Source: Mycolicibacterium litorale (lineage in GTDB: Bacteria; Actinomycetota; Actinomycetes; Mycobacteriales; Mycobacteriaceae). From it: a stretch of DNA of 64,000 nucleotides. The notes beneath the pieces were generated by a model. That model had not been told where the DNA came from. It saw only the letters and a program-made list of their open reading frames with translations, and searched no databases. The DNA lies in contig NZ_AP023287.1 in assembly GCF_014218295.1 (NCBI RefSeq), positions 2,232,001 through 2,296,000 on the forward strand, read 5' to 3'. Each line of letters starts with the position of its first letter. The first letter of the stretch is position 1. Position numbers and translations under genes: made by a program. This document shows positions 50,454 to 60,088 of the stretch, piece by piece.

Positions 50454-51143
50454 ATGATCGGATCCGAGCGTCCGGACCGCCCGCGTGGCGGCCGCATGAG
50501 GATTCCCCGCAGCCGCGGTGCGGCCAGTGGATTCCTGCTCATACTGCTCGGCCTGTGGGGTGCGCTCATTCCGTTCCTCGGGCCGTACTTCGACTTCGCG
50601 TTCACCCCGGACCAGCCGTGGACCTGGACGAACGGCAGAGGCTGGCTGGAAGTCCTGCCCGGCGCCGTCGCCGTCATCGGTGGCCTGGTCATGCTGACGT
50701 CGCGCAACCGGGCGACCGCCATGCTGGGCGGCTGGCTGGCCGTCGCCGCCGGAGCCTGGTTCGTGGTCGGTCGCGCGCTGGCCGGCCCGCTCGGTCTCGG
50801 CAACGCCGGTACGCCGGTCGCCGGAACCGACACCAAGCGCGTGTGGCTCGAGCTCACCTACTTCTACGGGCTCGGCGCCCTGATGGTGTTCCTCGGTGCG
50901 CTCGCCCTCGGCCGGCTCTCGGTCCGCAGCGTGCGCGATGTCGAGTACGCACGGCGGCCGCTGACCACCGACGAGGCCGTCGCCGCCCCGATGACGCACA
51001 CCGGTCCGCAGCCCGTCGGCGGCGCCCCGGTCAGCAACGCGCCGACCGAGGTGATCACCCCGCAGCAGCCGGTCAAACGCCGGCGGGGCCTGCGTGATCT
51101 GTTCCACCGCGGCGGACCGAACCGCACCCTGGCCCACCGCTGA
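50454..51143 (+). CDS. hypothetical membrane protein, 229 aa
   Basis: I start at ATG 50454 because AGAGGAGG lies six bases upstream; GTG 50430 is in frame but less supported. About four spans are seen: SGFLLILLGLWGALIPFLG, LPGAVAVIGGLVMLT, LGGWLAVAAGAWFVVGRAL and YFYGLGALMVFLGALALG. They are followed by a C-terminal cytoplasmic tail with TEVITPQQPVKRRRGLRDLF and a basic end. This kind of protein is common in mycobacteria; its role is unknown. It is divergent from car and shares its promoter region. Confidence 0.78.
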   Translation: MIGSERPDRPRGGRMRIPRSRGAASGFLLILLGLWGALIPFLGPYFDFAFTPDQPWTWTNGRGWLEVLPGAVAVIGGLVMLTSRNRATAMLGGWLAVAAGAWFVVGRALAGPLGLGNAGTPVAGTDTKRVWLELTYFYGLGALMVFLGALALGRLSVRSVRDVEYARRPLTTDEAVAAPMTHTGPQPVGGAPVSNAPTEVITPQQPVKRRRGLRDLFHRGGPNRTLAHR

Positions 51144-51153
51144 CGCGGTCACG

Positions 51154-51201
51154 AGGAATCCCGGTCGTCCAGACACCCGAGGGGTGACGACCGGGATTCC
51201 T
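51154..51201. terminator. 16-base stem hairpin between convergent genes
   Basis: Arms AGGAATCCCGGTCGTC (51154-51169) and GACGACCGGGATTCCT (51186-51201) pair perfectly around a 16-base loop. It lies between the stops at 51143 (plus) and 51213 (minus) and is the likely bidirectional terminator. Confidence 0.75.
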
Positions 51202-51212
51202 GCTGTCCGCCG

Positions 51213-52646
51213 CTAGCCGATGTAGGCCATCACGTGCTTGATGCGGGTGTAGTCCTCCAGCCCGTACATCGACAGATCCTTACCGTGGCCCGACGACTTG
51301 AATCCACCGTGCGGCATCTCGGCGACCAGCGGGATGTGGGTGTTGATCCACACACAGCCGAAGTCCAGCGCGGCGGACACCCGTAACGCCCGCGACACGT
51401 CCCTGGTCCAGACCGACGACGCCAACCCGTACTCCACCCCGTTGGCCCACGCGATCGCCTCCTGCTCGTCGGAGAAGCTCTGCACGGTGATCACCGGGCC
51501 GAAGATCTCCTGCTGGATCATCCGGTCGTCCTGCCGCAGACCGCCCACCACCGTCGGCTCGACGTAGAAACCCTTGTCGCCCTGGCGGTTTCCACCGACC
51601 GCCACCGTGGCGTGCGACGGCACGTCCTCGAAGAAGCCGAGCACCCGGTCGAGCTGATCGGCGTTGTTGACCGGAGGCACCCACGCGTCCTCGTCGTCAG
51701 CGGGCTTGCCGAACGTGGTTGTGGCGGCCTTGGCCTGTTCGGCCAGCGCATCGGTGAGATCGGAGGCGATCCGGGCCGGGGCGAGCACCCGGGTGGCCGC
51801 CGTGCAGTCCTGGCCGGCGTTGAAGTAGCCCGCCGTGGCGATCCCCTCGGCCGCCGCCGCGATGTCGGCGTCGTCGAACACGATCACCGGCGCCTTGCCG
51901 CCGAGTTCGAGGTGGGTGCGCTTGAGGTGGCCCCCCGCGCTGACCGCGACCGCCCGGCCCGCCGCCACCGATCCGGTGATCGCCACCATCTCGGGCGTCG
52001 GATGCGCCACCAGGTTGGCGCCGGTGACGCGGTCACCGGTCACCACGTTGAGCACACCGGGCGGCAGATGCTTGGCCGCGAGTTCGGCCAGCATCACGGT
52101 GGTGACGGGGGTGGTGTCGCTGGGCTTGATGACGACGGTGTTGCCCGCCGCGATGGCCGGGCAGATCTTCCAGATCGCCATCATCATCGGGTAGTTCCAC
52201 GGGGCCACCTGCCCGACGACACCGACCGGCTCCCGGCGGATCCATGAGGTGTGGTTCTCCATGTACTCGCCGGCCGACTTGCCCTCCAGCACCCGCGCCG
52301 CCCCGGCGAAGAACCGGATCTGGTCGACCATCGGCGGAATCTCCTCGGCCGCGGTCACGTGGTTGGGCTTGCCGGTGTTGCGGCCCTCGGCCGCCACCAG
52401 CTCGTCGGCGGCCTTCTCCACCTCGTCGGCGAAGTCGAGCAGCGCTTTCTGCCGCTGGGCCGGCGTCGTGCGCTTCCAGTCCTGGAACGCCTTGGCCGCC
52501 GCGGCGTAGGCGTTGTCGATATCGGCCTCGTTCGACACCGGCGCGGTGCCGTACTGCTCGCCGGTGCTCGGGTCGACCAGCGCCATGGTGGCCCCGCTGA
52601 CGGAATCGACCAGTTCGCCGTTGATGAAGTTCTTGACCGTTGTCAC
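51213..52646 (-). CDS. aminobutyraldehyde dehydrogenase-like aldehyde dehydrogenase
   Basis: The 477-aa NAD(P)-dependent enzyme has the ALDH core: [20 protein letters not shown], the [16 protein letters not shown] motif with the catalytic Glu, [13 protein letters not shown] with the nucleophile Cys, and [12 protein letters not shown]. Its closest resemblance is to gamma-aminobutyraldehyde dehydrogenase (PatD), and it is encoded with GabT, so it likely makes GABA, or uses another amino aldehyde. GTG 52646 has AAGGAG six bases upstream. It follows the gabT stop by 18 bases on the same strand, in an operon. Confidence 0.9.
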   Translation of the reverse strand: MTTVKNFINGELVDSVSGATMALVDPSTGEQYGTAPVSNEADIDNAYAAAAKAFQDWKRTTPAQRQKALLDFADEVEKAADELVAAEGRNTGKPNHVTAAEEIPPMVDQIRFFAGAARVLEGKSAGEYMENHTSWIRREPVGVVGQVAPWNYPMMMAIWKICPAIAAGNTVVIKPSDTTPVTTVMLAELAAKHLPPGVLNVVTGDRVTGANLVAHPTPEMVAITGSVAAGRAVAVSAGGHLKRTHLELGGKAPVIVFDDADIAAAAEGIATAGYFNAGQDCTAATRVLAPARIASDLTDALAEQAKAATTTFGKPADDEDAWVPPVNNADQLDRVLGFFEDVPSHATVAVGGNRQGDKGFYVEPTVVGGLRQDDRMIQQEIFGPVITVQSFSDEQEAIAWANGVEYGLASSVWTRDVSRALRVSAALDFGCVWINTHIPLVAEMPHGGFKSSGHGKDLSMYGLEDYTRIKHVMAYIG

Positions 52647-52664
52647 GCAGGGCTCCTTTGTCTG

Positions 52665-54005
52665 TCAGAGGTCGCGAAGGAGAAGGGCCAGGACGTCGAG
52701 GCCCTCGACGAGCAGTTCGTCGCTGATGGCCAGCGGCGGCAGGAAGCGCAGCACGTTGCCGTAGGTGCCGCAGGTCAGCACGATCACGCCGGCGGCGTGG
52801 GCGCCGGCGGCCAGTGCCTTGGCCAGCGCGCCGTCCGGTTCGGTGGTCCCGGGCTTGACCAGCTCCACCGCGATCATCGCGCCGCGGCCGCGGACGTCGC
52901 CGATGCGGTCGTCCTCGGCCTGCAGCTTGCCCAGGCGGTCCTTCATCAGTCGCCCGATCGCCGCGGCGCGCTCCACCATGTTCTCGGACTCGATGGTCTC
53001 GATGGTGGCCAGCGCCGCCGCGCAGGCGACCGGGTTGCCGCCGTAGGTGCCGCCCAGGCCCGAGACGTGCGGCGCGTCCATGATCTCGGCGCGACCGGTG
53101 ACCGCGGACAGCGGCATGCCGTCGGCGATGCCCTTGGCGGTGACGATGAGGTCCGGCTCGATGCCTTCGTGCTCGCAGGCGAACATCCGGCCGGTGCGGG
53201 CGAACCCGGTCTGCACCTCGTCGGCGATGAACACGACACCGTTGCGGCGGCACCAGTCGAGCAGCGCCGGCAGGAAGCCCTCGGCGGGCACGATGAAACC
53301 GCCCTCTCCTTGGATGGGTTCGATGATCACCGCCGCGAGGTTGTCCGCGCCCACCTGCTTGTCGATCACGTCGATGGCGCGCCGGGCCGCGAGTTCGCCG
53401 TCGGTGGCCAGTTCCTTGCCGAACTCGGCATCACGGAACGGATAGGACAGCGGGGCGCGGTAGATCTCCGGCGCGAACGGCCCGAACCCGTGTTTGTAGG
53501 GCATCACCTTGGCGGTCAGCGCCATCGTCAGGTTCGTGCGCCCGTGGTAGGCGTGGTCGAACGACACCACGGCGGACTTGCCGGTGTAGGAACGAGCGAT
53601 CTTGATCGCGTTCTCGACCGCCTCCGACCCGGAGTTGAACAGCGCCGAGCGTTTCTCGCCGTCTCCGGGGGTGAGCCGGTTGAGGGCTTCGGCGACCGCC
53701 ACGTATCCCTCGTACGGCGTGACCATGAAACACGTGTGGGTGAACTGCTCGGCCTGCGCGCCGACCGCCGCGACGACCCGGGGCGCGGCGTTGCCGATCG
53801 TGGTGACCGCGATACCCGAACCCAGGTCGATCAGCCGGTTGCCGTCGACGTCCTCGACGATGCCGCCCTGGGCGCGTGCCGCGTACACCGGCATCGTGGT
53901 GCCGACACCGCGCGACACGGCGGCCGCCTTGCGGTCGATGAGCTGCTGTGACCGCGGACCGGGGATGGCGGTGGCCAGGTGGCGGCTCTGATCGAGGGGG
54001 GTCAC
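52665..54005 (-). CDS. gabT: 4-aminobutyrate aminotransferase
   Basis: The 446-aa PLP enzyme transfers the amino group of GABA to 2-oxoglutarate, giving succinic semialdehyde. Class III signatures are present: ALFNSGSEAVENAIKIARSY, VIIEPIQGEGGFIVPAEGFL, FIADEVQTGFARTGRMFA and the PLP lysine in IVTAKGIADGMPLSAVTG. GTG 54005 (MTPLDQSRHLATAIPGPRSQ) has AGGAG four bases upstream and is preferred to the longer frame to 54113, whose N-terminus is unlike the family. It is the first gene of the operon with the aldehyde dehydrogenase; both are next to fadD9/car as in M. tuberculosis. Confidence 0.93.
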   Translation of the reverse strand: MTPLDQSRHLATAIPGPRSQQLIDRKAAAVSRGVGTTMPVYAARAQGGIVEDVDGNRLIDLGSGIAVTTIGNAAPRVVAAVGAQAEQFTHTCFMVTPYEGYVAVAEALNRLTPGDGEKRSALFNSGSEAVENAIKIARSYTGKSAVVSFDHAYHGRTNLTMALTAKVMPYKHGFGPFAPEIYRAPLSYPFRDAEFGKELATDGELAARRAIDVIDKQVGADNLAAVIIEPIQGEGGFIVPAEGFLPALLDWCRRNGVVFIADEVQTGFARTGRMFACEHEGIEPDLIVTAKGIADGMPLSAVTGRAEIMDAPHVSGLGGTYGGNPVACAAALATIETIESENMVERAAAIGRLMKDRLGKLQAEDDRIGDVRGRGAMIAVELVKPGTTEPDGALAKALAAGAHAAGVIVLTCGTYGNVLRFLPPLAISDELLVEGLDVLALLLRDL

Positions 54006-54329
54006 GTCTACTCCTGCATCACATAGGTCGTTGGCACTGTGGGCATGCACGAGCCTAGTCGGCACACCCCCGTAGTGCGGTGGGAAACAGTCGTGCGAGA
54101 CGGTCCGCGCCATGGATTGCGTAGCCCGACCGCTTCATTCGTACGATTTTCGTGGCACGGCCGCCCACCTGCTCGACGGTCGGTTAGTTGACCTAAAGAT
54201 TTGCGGGTGACGGGGCATCCGGGCCCGGGGTCGGGCAATGGCACACTGGTCAACTACGAGGCGCCTGTATTCGGGGGGATCAGGGGCGCCGTGACCACGA
54301 ATACCTAGAGATGAAAGACGCCTGCTGTT
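54006..54329. other. divergent promoter region of gabT and yajC
   Basis: The 324 bases hold no gene. Toward gabT there is nothing distinctive. Toward yajC there is a structured leader (54260-54304) and, further up, an AT-richer patch (TTAGTTGACCTAAAGATTTG, about 54184-54203) that may carry promoter elements. The open frames crossing it lack protein character. Confidence 0.5.
54260..54304 (+). promoter_or_regulatory. possible structured 5' leader (interleaved stems) of yajC
   Basis: GTATTCG (54267-54273) pairs with CGAATAC (54298-54304), and GGCGCC (54260-54265) can pair with GGCGCC (54285-54290). The two helices interleave, an H-type pseudoknot arrangement, ending 25 bases before the yajC ATG. 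It could affect translation or transcription of yajC-secDF. GGCGCC is self-complementary, which weakens the second helix. Confidence 0.4.
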
Positions 54330-54683
54330 ATGGATTTGGTCGTATTCCTACCCCTGCTCATCATTCTCGGCGCGTTCATGTTCTTCGCGTCGCGGCGTCA
54401 GCGCAAAGCCATGCAGGCCACCATCGACCTGCACAACTCACTGCAGATCGGTGACCGCATCCACACCACGTCCGGGCTGCAGGGCACCATCACCGGGATC
54501 ACCGACGACTACGTGGACCTGGAGATCGCCCCCGGCGTCGTCACGACCTGGATGAAGCTGGCCGTCCGGGACCGCATCCAGGACACCGACGCCGTCGAAT
54601 CCGACGACTCGACGCCCACCGAGATCTTCGACACGCCGGTCGCCGATCCGGCTTCCGACCCCGACCGGTCCAAGCGAGACTGA
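54330..54683 (+). CDS. yajC: preprotein translocase subunit YajC
   Basis: The 117-aa protein has one N-terminal span (LVVFLPLLIILGAFMFFASR), the YajC RRQRKAM motif, and the conserved LQIGDRIHTTSGLQGTITGI with VDLEIAPGVVTTWMKLAVRD. It associates with SecDF and the SecYEG translocon. The C-terminus is acidic, as in mycobacterial homologues. It is the first gene of the yajC-secD-secF run. Confidence 0.92.
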   Translation: MDLVVFLPLLIILGAFMFFASRRQRKAMQATIDLHNSLQIGDRIHTTSGLQGTITGITDDYVDLEIAPGVVTTWMKLAVRDRIQDTDAVESDDSTPTEIFDTPVADPASDPDRSKRD

Positions 54684-54709
54684 CGACACGACGACTGACA
54701 GCGAAACCC

Positions 54710-54741
54710 TCAGCAGCCGCACGTACCCTTTGCGGTGCTGA
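54710..54741 (+). promoter_or_regulatory. hairpin between yajC and secD
   Basis: TCAGC...GCTGA and CCGCA...TGCGG form two five-base helices separated by a small internal loop, in the 88-base gap. It may tune read-through or protect the secD message; no U tract follows. Confidence 0.35.
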
Positions 54742-54771
54742 CGAACTGAACTCCGAGGGGACCCAAGCAAC

Positions 54772-56580
54772 GTGGCATCGTCTTCGGCGCCGGTACATCC
54801 TGCCCGCTATCTGTCGCTCTTCCTGGTGCTTCTGGTCGGCGCCTTCCTCCTGGTCTTCCTGACCGGTGACAAGAAGGCGGAACCGAAGCTCGGCATCGAC
54901 CTGCAGGGCGGTACCCGCGTCACCCTGACCGCGCGGACCCCGGACGGCTCCCCGCCGACCCGGGAATCGCTGGCGCAGGCCCAGCAGATCATCAGCGCAC
55001 GCGTCGACGGGCTCGGTGTCTCCGGTTCCGAGGTCGTCGTCGACGGCGACAACCTGGTGATCACCGTCCCGGGCAACGACGGCAACGAGGCGCGCAACCT
55101 CGGTCAGACGGCACGGCTGTACATCCGCCCGGTCGTCCACGCCATGCAGGCGCAGCCGGCCGCCCAGCAGGGCGGCCAACAGGGTCAACAGCAGCCGGGG
55201 CAGCCCGTACCCGGCCAGGCGCCCGGGTTGCCGGGAATCCCGGCCGAGCCGGGCATGGTCCCGCAGCCGGGCCAGCCAGGCCAGGCGCCGCCCCCGGCCG
55301 CGCCGCCCGCGGGCACCGAGCCCGCGCCTCAGCCGCGTCCCTACCCGCAGCAGCCGGCCCCGTCGCCGACCGAACCCACCCCGGCGCCGTCGCCCGCACC
55401 CCCGCCGCCCGGTGCACCGGCGCCTCCCGCGCCGACGCCCGCTCCCGGCGCGACCGACGAGCGCGCCGACCTGGCTCAGCGCATCGCCGACGAGAAGCAG
55501 CTGCGGCAGAGCACCGACCCGTCGATCCAGCTGCTGGCGCTGCAGTTCCAGGCCACCCGCTGCGGTGAGGACGACGTGCTGGCCGGCAATGACGATCCCA
55601 ACCTGCCGCTGATCACCTGCTCGACCGACGGGCAGACGGTCTACCTGCTCAACAAGTCGATCATCAACGGTGAGCAGATCGCCAACGCCTCCTCGGGCCT
55701 GGACAACCAGCGCGGTGAGTACATCGTCGATCTGGAGTTCAAGAGCGACGCCGCCCAGACCTGGGCCGACTTCACCGCCGCCAACGTCGGCACGCAGACC
55801 GCGTTCACTCTGGACTCCCGTGTGGTCAGCGCTCCGGAGATCCAGGAGGCGATCCCGGGCGGCCGCACCCAGATCACCGGACGTTTCACCCAGCAGACGG
55901 CGACCGAACTCGCCAACGTCCTCAAATACGGTTCGCTGCCGCTGTCGTTCGAATCCTCGGAGGCCGAGACCGTGTCGGCGACGCTGGGTCTGGCATCGCT
56001 GAAGGCCGGTCTGATCGCCGGTGCGGTCGGCCTCGCGGCGGTGCTGCTGTACTCGCTGCTCTACTACCGGATGCTGGGCGTGCTGATCGCGCTGTCGCTG
56101 GTGGCCTCCGGCGCCATGGTGTTCGCGATCCTGGTGCTGCTGGGCCGCTACATCAACTACACACTCGACCTGGCCGGTATCGCCGGTCTGATCATCGGTA
56201 TCGGCACCACCGCGGACTCGTTCGTGGTGTTCTTCGAACGCATCAAGGACGAGATCCGCGAGGGCCGGTCGTTCCGGTCGGCGGTGCCCCGCGGTTGGGC
56301 GCGGGCCCGCAAGACGATCGTGTCCGGAAACGCGGTGACGTTCCTGGCCGCGGCGGTGCTGTACTTCCTGGCCGTCGGCCAGGTCAAGGGCTTCGCGTTC
56401 ACGCTGGGCCTGACCACGATCCTCGACGTCGTCGTGGTGTTCCTGGTGACGTGGCCGGTGGTCTACCTGGCGTCGAAGACGACATGGGCGGCCAAGCCGG
56501 CGTTCAACGGCCTCGGCGCAGTCCAGCAGATCGCACGCGAACGACGGGCGGCCGCGCACGCGACCGCGGGACGGGGTTAG
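54772..56580 (+). CDS. secD: protein translocase subunit SecD
   Basis: The 602-aa protein is a full-length SecD, which with SecF uses proton motive force to pull secreted proteins across. Features: the first span [18 protein letters not shown], then the [15 protein letters not shown] motif, and C-terminal spans ending with [20 protein letters not shown]. Between residues about 124 and 228 the extracytoplasmic part holds a long Gln/Pro/Ala-rich insert ([33 protein letters not shown]), a low-complexity mycobacterial extension. GTG 54772 is the start. secF follows three bases after the stop. Confidence 0.95.
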   Translation: MASSSAPVHPARYLSLFLVLLVGAFLLVFLTGDKKAEPKLGIDLQGGTRVTLTARTPDGSPPTRESLAQAQQIISARVDGLGVSGSEVVVDGDNLVITVPGNDGNEARNLGQTARLYIRPVVHAMQAQPAAQQGGQQGQQQPGQPVPGQAPGLPGIPAEPGMVPQPGQPGQAPPPAAPPAGTEPAPQPRPYPQQPAPSPTEPTPAPSPAPPPPGAPAPPAPTPAPGATDERADLAQRIADEKQLRQSTDPSIQLLALQFQATRCGEDDVLAGNDDPNLPLITCSTDGQTVYLLNKSIINGEQIANASSGLDNQRGEYIVDLEFKSDAAQTWADFTAANVGTQTAFTLDSRVVSAPEIQEAIPGGRTQITGRFTQQTATELANVLKYGSLPLSFESSEAETVSATLGLASLKAGLIAGAVGLAAVLLYSLLYYRMLGVLIALSLVASGAMVFAILVLLGRYINYTLDLAGIAGLIIGIGTTADSFVVFFERIKDEIREGRSFRSAVPRGWARARKTIVSGNAVTFLAAAVLYFLAVGQVKGFAFTLGLTTILDVVVVFLVTWPVVYLASKTTWAAKPAFNGLGAVQQIARERRAAAHATAGRG

Positions 56581-56583
56581 GCA

Positions 56584-57864
56584 ATGGCGGCGAGAAAGCA
56601 CACTCCCGATGCCGTGACGACCGAGAGGACCGCCGCGGGTACCGAGGCGGCGCCCAAACACGGATTCTTCGTCCGTCTCTACACGGGGACCGGCGCGTTC
56701 GAGGTGATCGGGCGACGCAAGCTGTGGTACGCCGTCAGCGGCGTGATCGTCGCGGTCGCGATCGCCAGCATCCTGATCCGCGGGTTCACCTTCGGCATCG
56801 ACTTCGAAGGCGGCACCAAGGTCTCGATGCCCGTGGCGGGCGCGAACGGCAACGCCGAGGTCACCCAGGTCGAGACCGTCTTCAGCGACACCCTGGGCAA
56901 AGCGCCGGAATCGGTGGTAACCGTCGGCAGCGGTGACTCGGCCACCGTGCAGATCCGTTCGGAGACGCTGTCGAACGAGGAGGCCGCCGAACTGCGCACC
57001 GCGCTGTTCGACCGCTTCCAGCCCCTCGGTGAGAACGGGCAGCCCAGTGAACAGGCCATCAGCGACTCCGCGGTGTCCGAGACGTGGGGCGGCCAGATCA
57101 CCGACAAGGCGCTGATCGCGCTCGGCGTGTTCCTGGTGCTGGCCGCGCTCTACATCGGTGTGCGGTACGAGCTGTGGATGGCGATCGCGGCGATGGCCAC
57201 GCTGTTCTTCGACCTCATCGTCACCGCCGGTGTGTACTCGCTCGTCGGCTTCGAGGTCAGTCCGGCCACCGTGATCGGGTTGCTGACCATCCTGGGCTTC
57301 TCGCTCTACGACACCGTGATCGTGTTCGACAAGGTGGAGGAGAACACCCACGGCTTCGAGCACACGACCCGGCGCACGTTCGCCGAACAGGCCAACCTCG
57401 CGGTGAACCAGACGTTCATGCGCTCGATCAACACCAGTCTGATCTCGGTGCTGCCGATCATCGCGCTGATGGTCATCGCCGTGTGGCTGCTGGGGGTCGG
57501 CACCCTGATGGACCTGGCGCTCGTGCAGCTGGTCGGCGTGATCGTCGGCACGTATTCGTCGATCTTCTTCGCCACTCCGCTGCTGGTGACGCTGCGCGAA
57601 CGCACCCAGCTCGTGCGCGACCACAACCGGCGGGTGCTCAACCGGCGCAAACCCGGCGGCCGGTCGGCGGCCACCACCGCGGCCGTCGAGGCGGACACCG
57701 ACGACGGAGACGACGAGCCGCAGACGGTGTCGGCGTCGTCCACCCCGGCCGTGGCCACCGGAAGCGTCGGCACCACACCGGCACCGGGCGCGAAACCCTC
57801 TCGGCCCACCACCACCGGCAGGCCCGGTCGCCCCACGGGTAAGCGCACACCCCGGGGCCGGTAG
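56584..57864 (+). CDS. secF: protein translocase subunit SecF
   Basis: The 426-aa protein has the SecF pattern: the span LWYAVSGVIVAVAIASILIR, the FGIDFEGGTKVSMPVAGANG motif, LTILGFSLYDTVIVFDKVEE and NTHGFEHTTRRTFAEQANLA, followed by a long cytoplasmic Thr/Ala/Pro-rich basic tail (TGRPGRPTGKRTPRGR). It works with SecD and YajC. ATG 56584 follows the secD stop by three bases, and the next gene begins five bases after the secF stop. Confidence 0.95.
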   Translation: MAARKHTPDAVTTERTAAGTEAAPKHGFFVRLYTGTGAFEVIGRRKLWYAVSGVIVAVAIASILIRGFTFGIDFEGGTKVSMPVAGANGNAEVTQVETVFSDTLGKAPESVVTVGSGDSATVQIRSETLSNEEAAELRTALFDRFQPLGENGQPSEQAISDSAVSETWGGQITDKALIALGVFLVLAALYIGVRYELWMAIAAMATLFFDLIVTAGVYSLVGFEVSPATVIGLLTILGFSLYDTVIVFDKVEENTHGFEHTTRRTFAEQANLAVNQTFMRSINTSLISVLPIIALMVIAVWLLGVGTLMDLALVQLVGVIVGTYSSIFFATPLLVTLRERTQLVRDHNRRVLNRRKPGGRSAATTAAVEADTDDGDDEPQTVSASSTPAVATGSVGTTPAPGAKPSRPTTTGRPGRPTGKRTPRGR

Positions 57865-57869
57865 GCCCG

Positions 57870-59522
57870 ATGGGTGCTCTGATGCGGCGGGCTGCGGCAG
57901 CGGCCGCGGTGGCGGCGCTGACGGCGTCCGTGCTGTCGGCCTGCGGCAGTGGCGCGGCGGAGTCGGTCGACTACGCGGTCGACGGTGCGCTGGTCAGCTA
58001 CAACACCAACACCGTCGCGGGAGCGGCCTCCGGCGGCCCGCAGGCGTTCGCCCGGGTGCTGACCGGTTTCAACTACCACGGTCCCGAGGGGCAGATCGTG
58101 GGCGATCACGACTTCGGCACCATCGCGGTGGTCGGCCGCGCACCGCTCGTGCTCGACTACCAGATCAACGACAAGGCGGTCTACTCCGACGGTAAGCCGG
58201 TCACCTGCGACGACCTGGTGCTGGCGTGGGCGTCGCAGTCCGGCCGCTACCCGCGGTTCGACGCGGCCAACCGCGGCGGCTACAGCGACATCGCCTCGGT
58301 CGACTGCGCACCCGGCCAGAAGCGTGCCCGGGTGTCGTTCCGGCCGGACCGCGGCTTCACCGACTTCGGTCAGTTGTTCAGCGCGACCGCTCTCATGCCG
58401 TCCCATGTCCTCGCCGACGAGCTCGGGGTCGACGTGACCGCGGCACTGCAGAGCGGCGACCTGCCGACCGTCGACCGCATCGCCGACGCCTGGAACACCA
58501 CCTGGGACCTCGAACCCGGCATGGGATCCGAGGACGTCAAGAAGTTCCCGTCGTCAGGCCCCTACAAGCTGGATTCGGTGTCCGACCAGGGCGCCGTCAC
58601 CCTGGTGGCCAACGACAAGTGGTGGGGGACCCCGCCGGTGACGAACCGGATCACGGTGTGGCCGCGCGGCGCCGACATCCAGGACCGGGTCAACGAGGGC
58701 GCCTACGACGTGGTCGACATCGCCGCCGGGTCCTCCGGGATCCTCAACATGCCCGAGGACTACGTCCGCGCCGACAGCGCCTCGGCGGGGATCGAACAGC
58801 TGATCTTCGCTCCGCGCGGCCCGCTGGCCGCCCCGCCCGCCCGCCGGGCACTGGCGTTCTGCACACCGCGCGACGTCATCGCCCGCAACGCCGAGGTGCC
58901 GGTCGCCAACGCGCGGCTCAACCCGGTGGGCGACGACGCGTTCAGCGCGGCCGAAGCCGTGCCGGAGACCGGCCAGTTCGGGGTCGCCAACCCCGACGCC
59001 GCCCGCGATGCCCTGCAGAACCGTCCGCTGACCGTGCGGATCGGCTACCAGAGCCCCAACGCCCGGCTCGCCGCCACAGTGGGGGCGATCGCCAAGTCGT
59101 GCGCGCCGGCCGGCATCAGCGTGGTGGACGCCGCGGGCCCGTCGGTCGGTCCGCTCACCTTGCGCGCCAACGAGATCGACGTCCTGCTCGCCGGCACCGG
59201 CGGTGCGCCGGGCAGCGGGTCCACCGGATCGTCGGCGCTGGACGCCTACGCCCTGCACACCGGCAACGGCAACAACCTGAGCGGCTACTCCAATCCGCGC
59301 ATCGACGGGATCATCGACGGGTTGGCGGTGACGTCGGACCCCAAGGAACTCGCACGGCTGCTCGGCGAGGGCGCCCCGATGCTGTGGGCCGACATGCCGA
59401 CCCTGCCGCTGTACCGTCAGCAGCGCACACTGCTCACCTCGTCGAAGATGTACGCGGTGAGCAGCAATCCGACCCGCTGGGGTGCCGGCTGGAACATGGA
59501 CCGTTGGAGGTTGTCCCAGTGA
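57870..59522 (+). CDS. ABC-type substrate-binding lipoprotein (family 5)
   Basis: The 550-aa exported lipoprotein has a signal ending in LSAC with the lipobox Cys at residue 25. The mature part has the SBP_bac_5 character, with the [15 protein letters not shown] and [20 protein letters not shown] region seen in peptide- and oligopeptide-binding proteins. It lacks adjacent permease or ATPase genes, so it is an orphan binding protein or has another function. Start ATG 57870, with its stop overlapping apt by GTGA. In M. tuberculosis the same orphan (Rv2585c) lies between secF and apt. Confidence 0.85.
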   Translation: MGALMRRAAAAAAVAALTASVLSACGSGAAESVDYAVDGALVSYNTNTVAGAASGGPQAFARVLTGFNYHGPEGQIVGDHDFGTIAVVGRAPLVLDYQINDKAVYSDGKPVTCDDLVLAWASQSGRYPRFDAANRGGYSDIASVDCAPGQKRARVSFRPDRGFTDFGQLFSATALMPSHVLADELGVDVTAALQSGDLPTVDRIADAWNTTWDLEPGMGSEDVKKFPSSGPYKLDSVSDQGAVTLVANDKWWGTPPVTNRITVWPRGADIQDRVNEGAYDVVDIAAGSSGILNMPEDYVRADSASAGIEQLIFAPRGPLAAPPARRALAFCTPRDVIARNAEVPVANARLNPVGDDAFSAAEAVPETGQFGVANPDAARDALQNRPLTVRIGYQSPNARLAATVGAIAKSCAPAGISVVDAAGPSVGPLTLRANEIDVLLAGTGGAPGSGSTGSSALDAYALHTGNGNNLSGYSNPRIDGIIDGLAVTSDPKELARLLGEGAPMLWADMPTLPLYRQQRTLLTSSKMYAVSSNPTRWGAGWNMDRWRLSQ

Positions 59523-60043
59523 CCGATGTCAGTGAGGTCATCGCGTCGCTGATGCGTGAGGTGCCCGACTTCCCCGAACCCGGCATCCAGTTCAAGGATC
59601 TGACACCGCTGCTCGCCGACTCCCGGGGATTGGCCGCGGTCACCGACGCGCTCGCCGAGACGGCCGAGGGGGTCGACCTGGTGGCCGGTATCGACGCCAG
59701 GGGTTTCCTGCTGGGCGCGGCGGTGGCACTGCGGCTGGGCACGGGCGTCCTGGCCGTGCGCAAGGGCGGGAAACTGCCGCCACCGGTGCACTCGCAGACC
59801 TACGACCTCGAATACGGCTCGGCGACGCTGGAGATCCCCGCCGACGGCCTCGACATCTCCGGGCGCACGGTGGTGATCATCGACGACGTGCTGGCGACGG
59901 GCGGCACCGTCGCCGCCACGAACCGGCTGCTCACCAGCGGCGGCGCCACGGTGCGCAACGCCGCGGTGGTGCTGGAGCTGACCGCCCTGCGCGGACGCGA
60001 GGTGGTCCAGCCGCTGCCGGTCACCAGCCTCTACACCGTGTGA
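59519..60043 (+). CDS. apt: adenine phosphoribosyltransferase
   Basis: The 174-aa enzyme makes AMP from adenine and PRPP in purine salvage. The PRPP-binding motif [17 protein letters not shown] is intact and the N-terminal [15 protein letters not shown], the [16 protein letters not shown] region and [19 protein letters not shown] all match APRT. GTG 59519 overlaps the lipoprotein stop. It is upstream of rel, a conserved actinobacterial order, so purine salvage and alarmone synthesis share a transcription unit or lie close. Confidence 0.95.
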   Translation: MTDVSEVIASLMREVPDFPEPGIQFKDLTPLLADSRGLAAVTDALAETAEGVDLVAGIDARGFLLGAAVALRLGTGVLAVRKGGKLPPPVHSQTYDLEYGSATLEIPADGLDISGRTVVIIDDVLATGGTVAATNRLLTSGGATVRNAAVVLELTALRGREVVQPLPVTSLYTV

Positions 60044-60088
60044 GGGATATCCTCGAAGTCTGCTGCCCGTGACGCGAAGGAGGTGACG

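Noticed and set aside
54541..57624. 1027-codon minus-strand open frame antisense to yajC-secD-secF
   Set aside because: Crosses three conserved Sec genes; composition is antisense noise of GC-rich codons.
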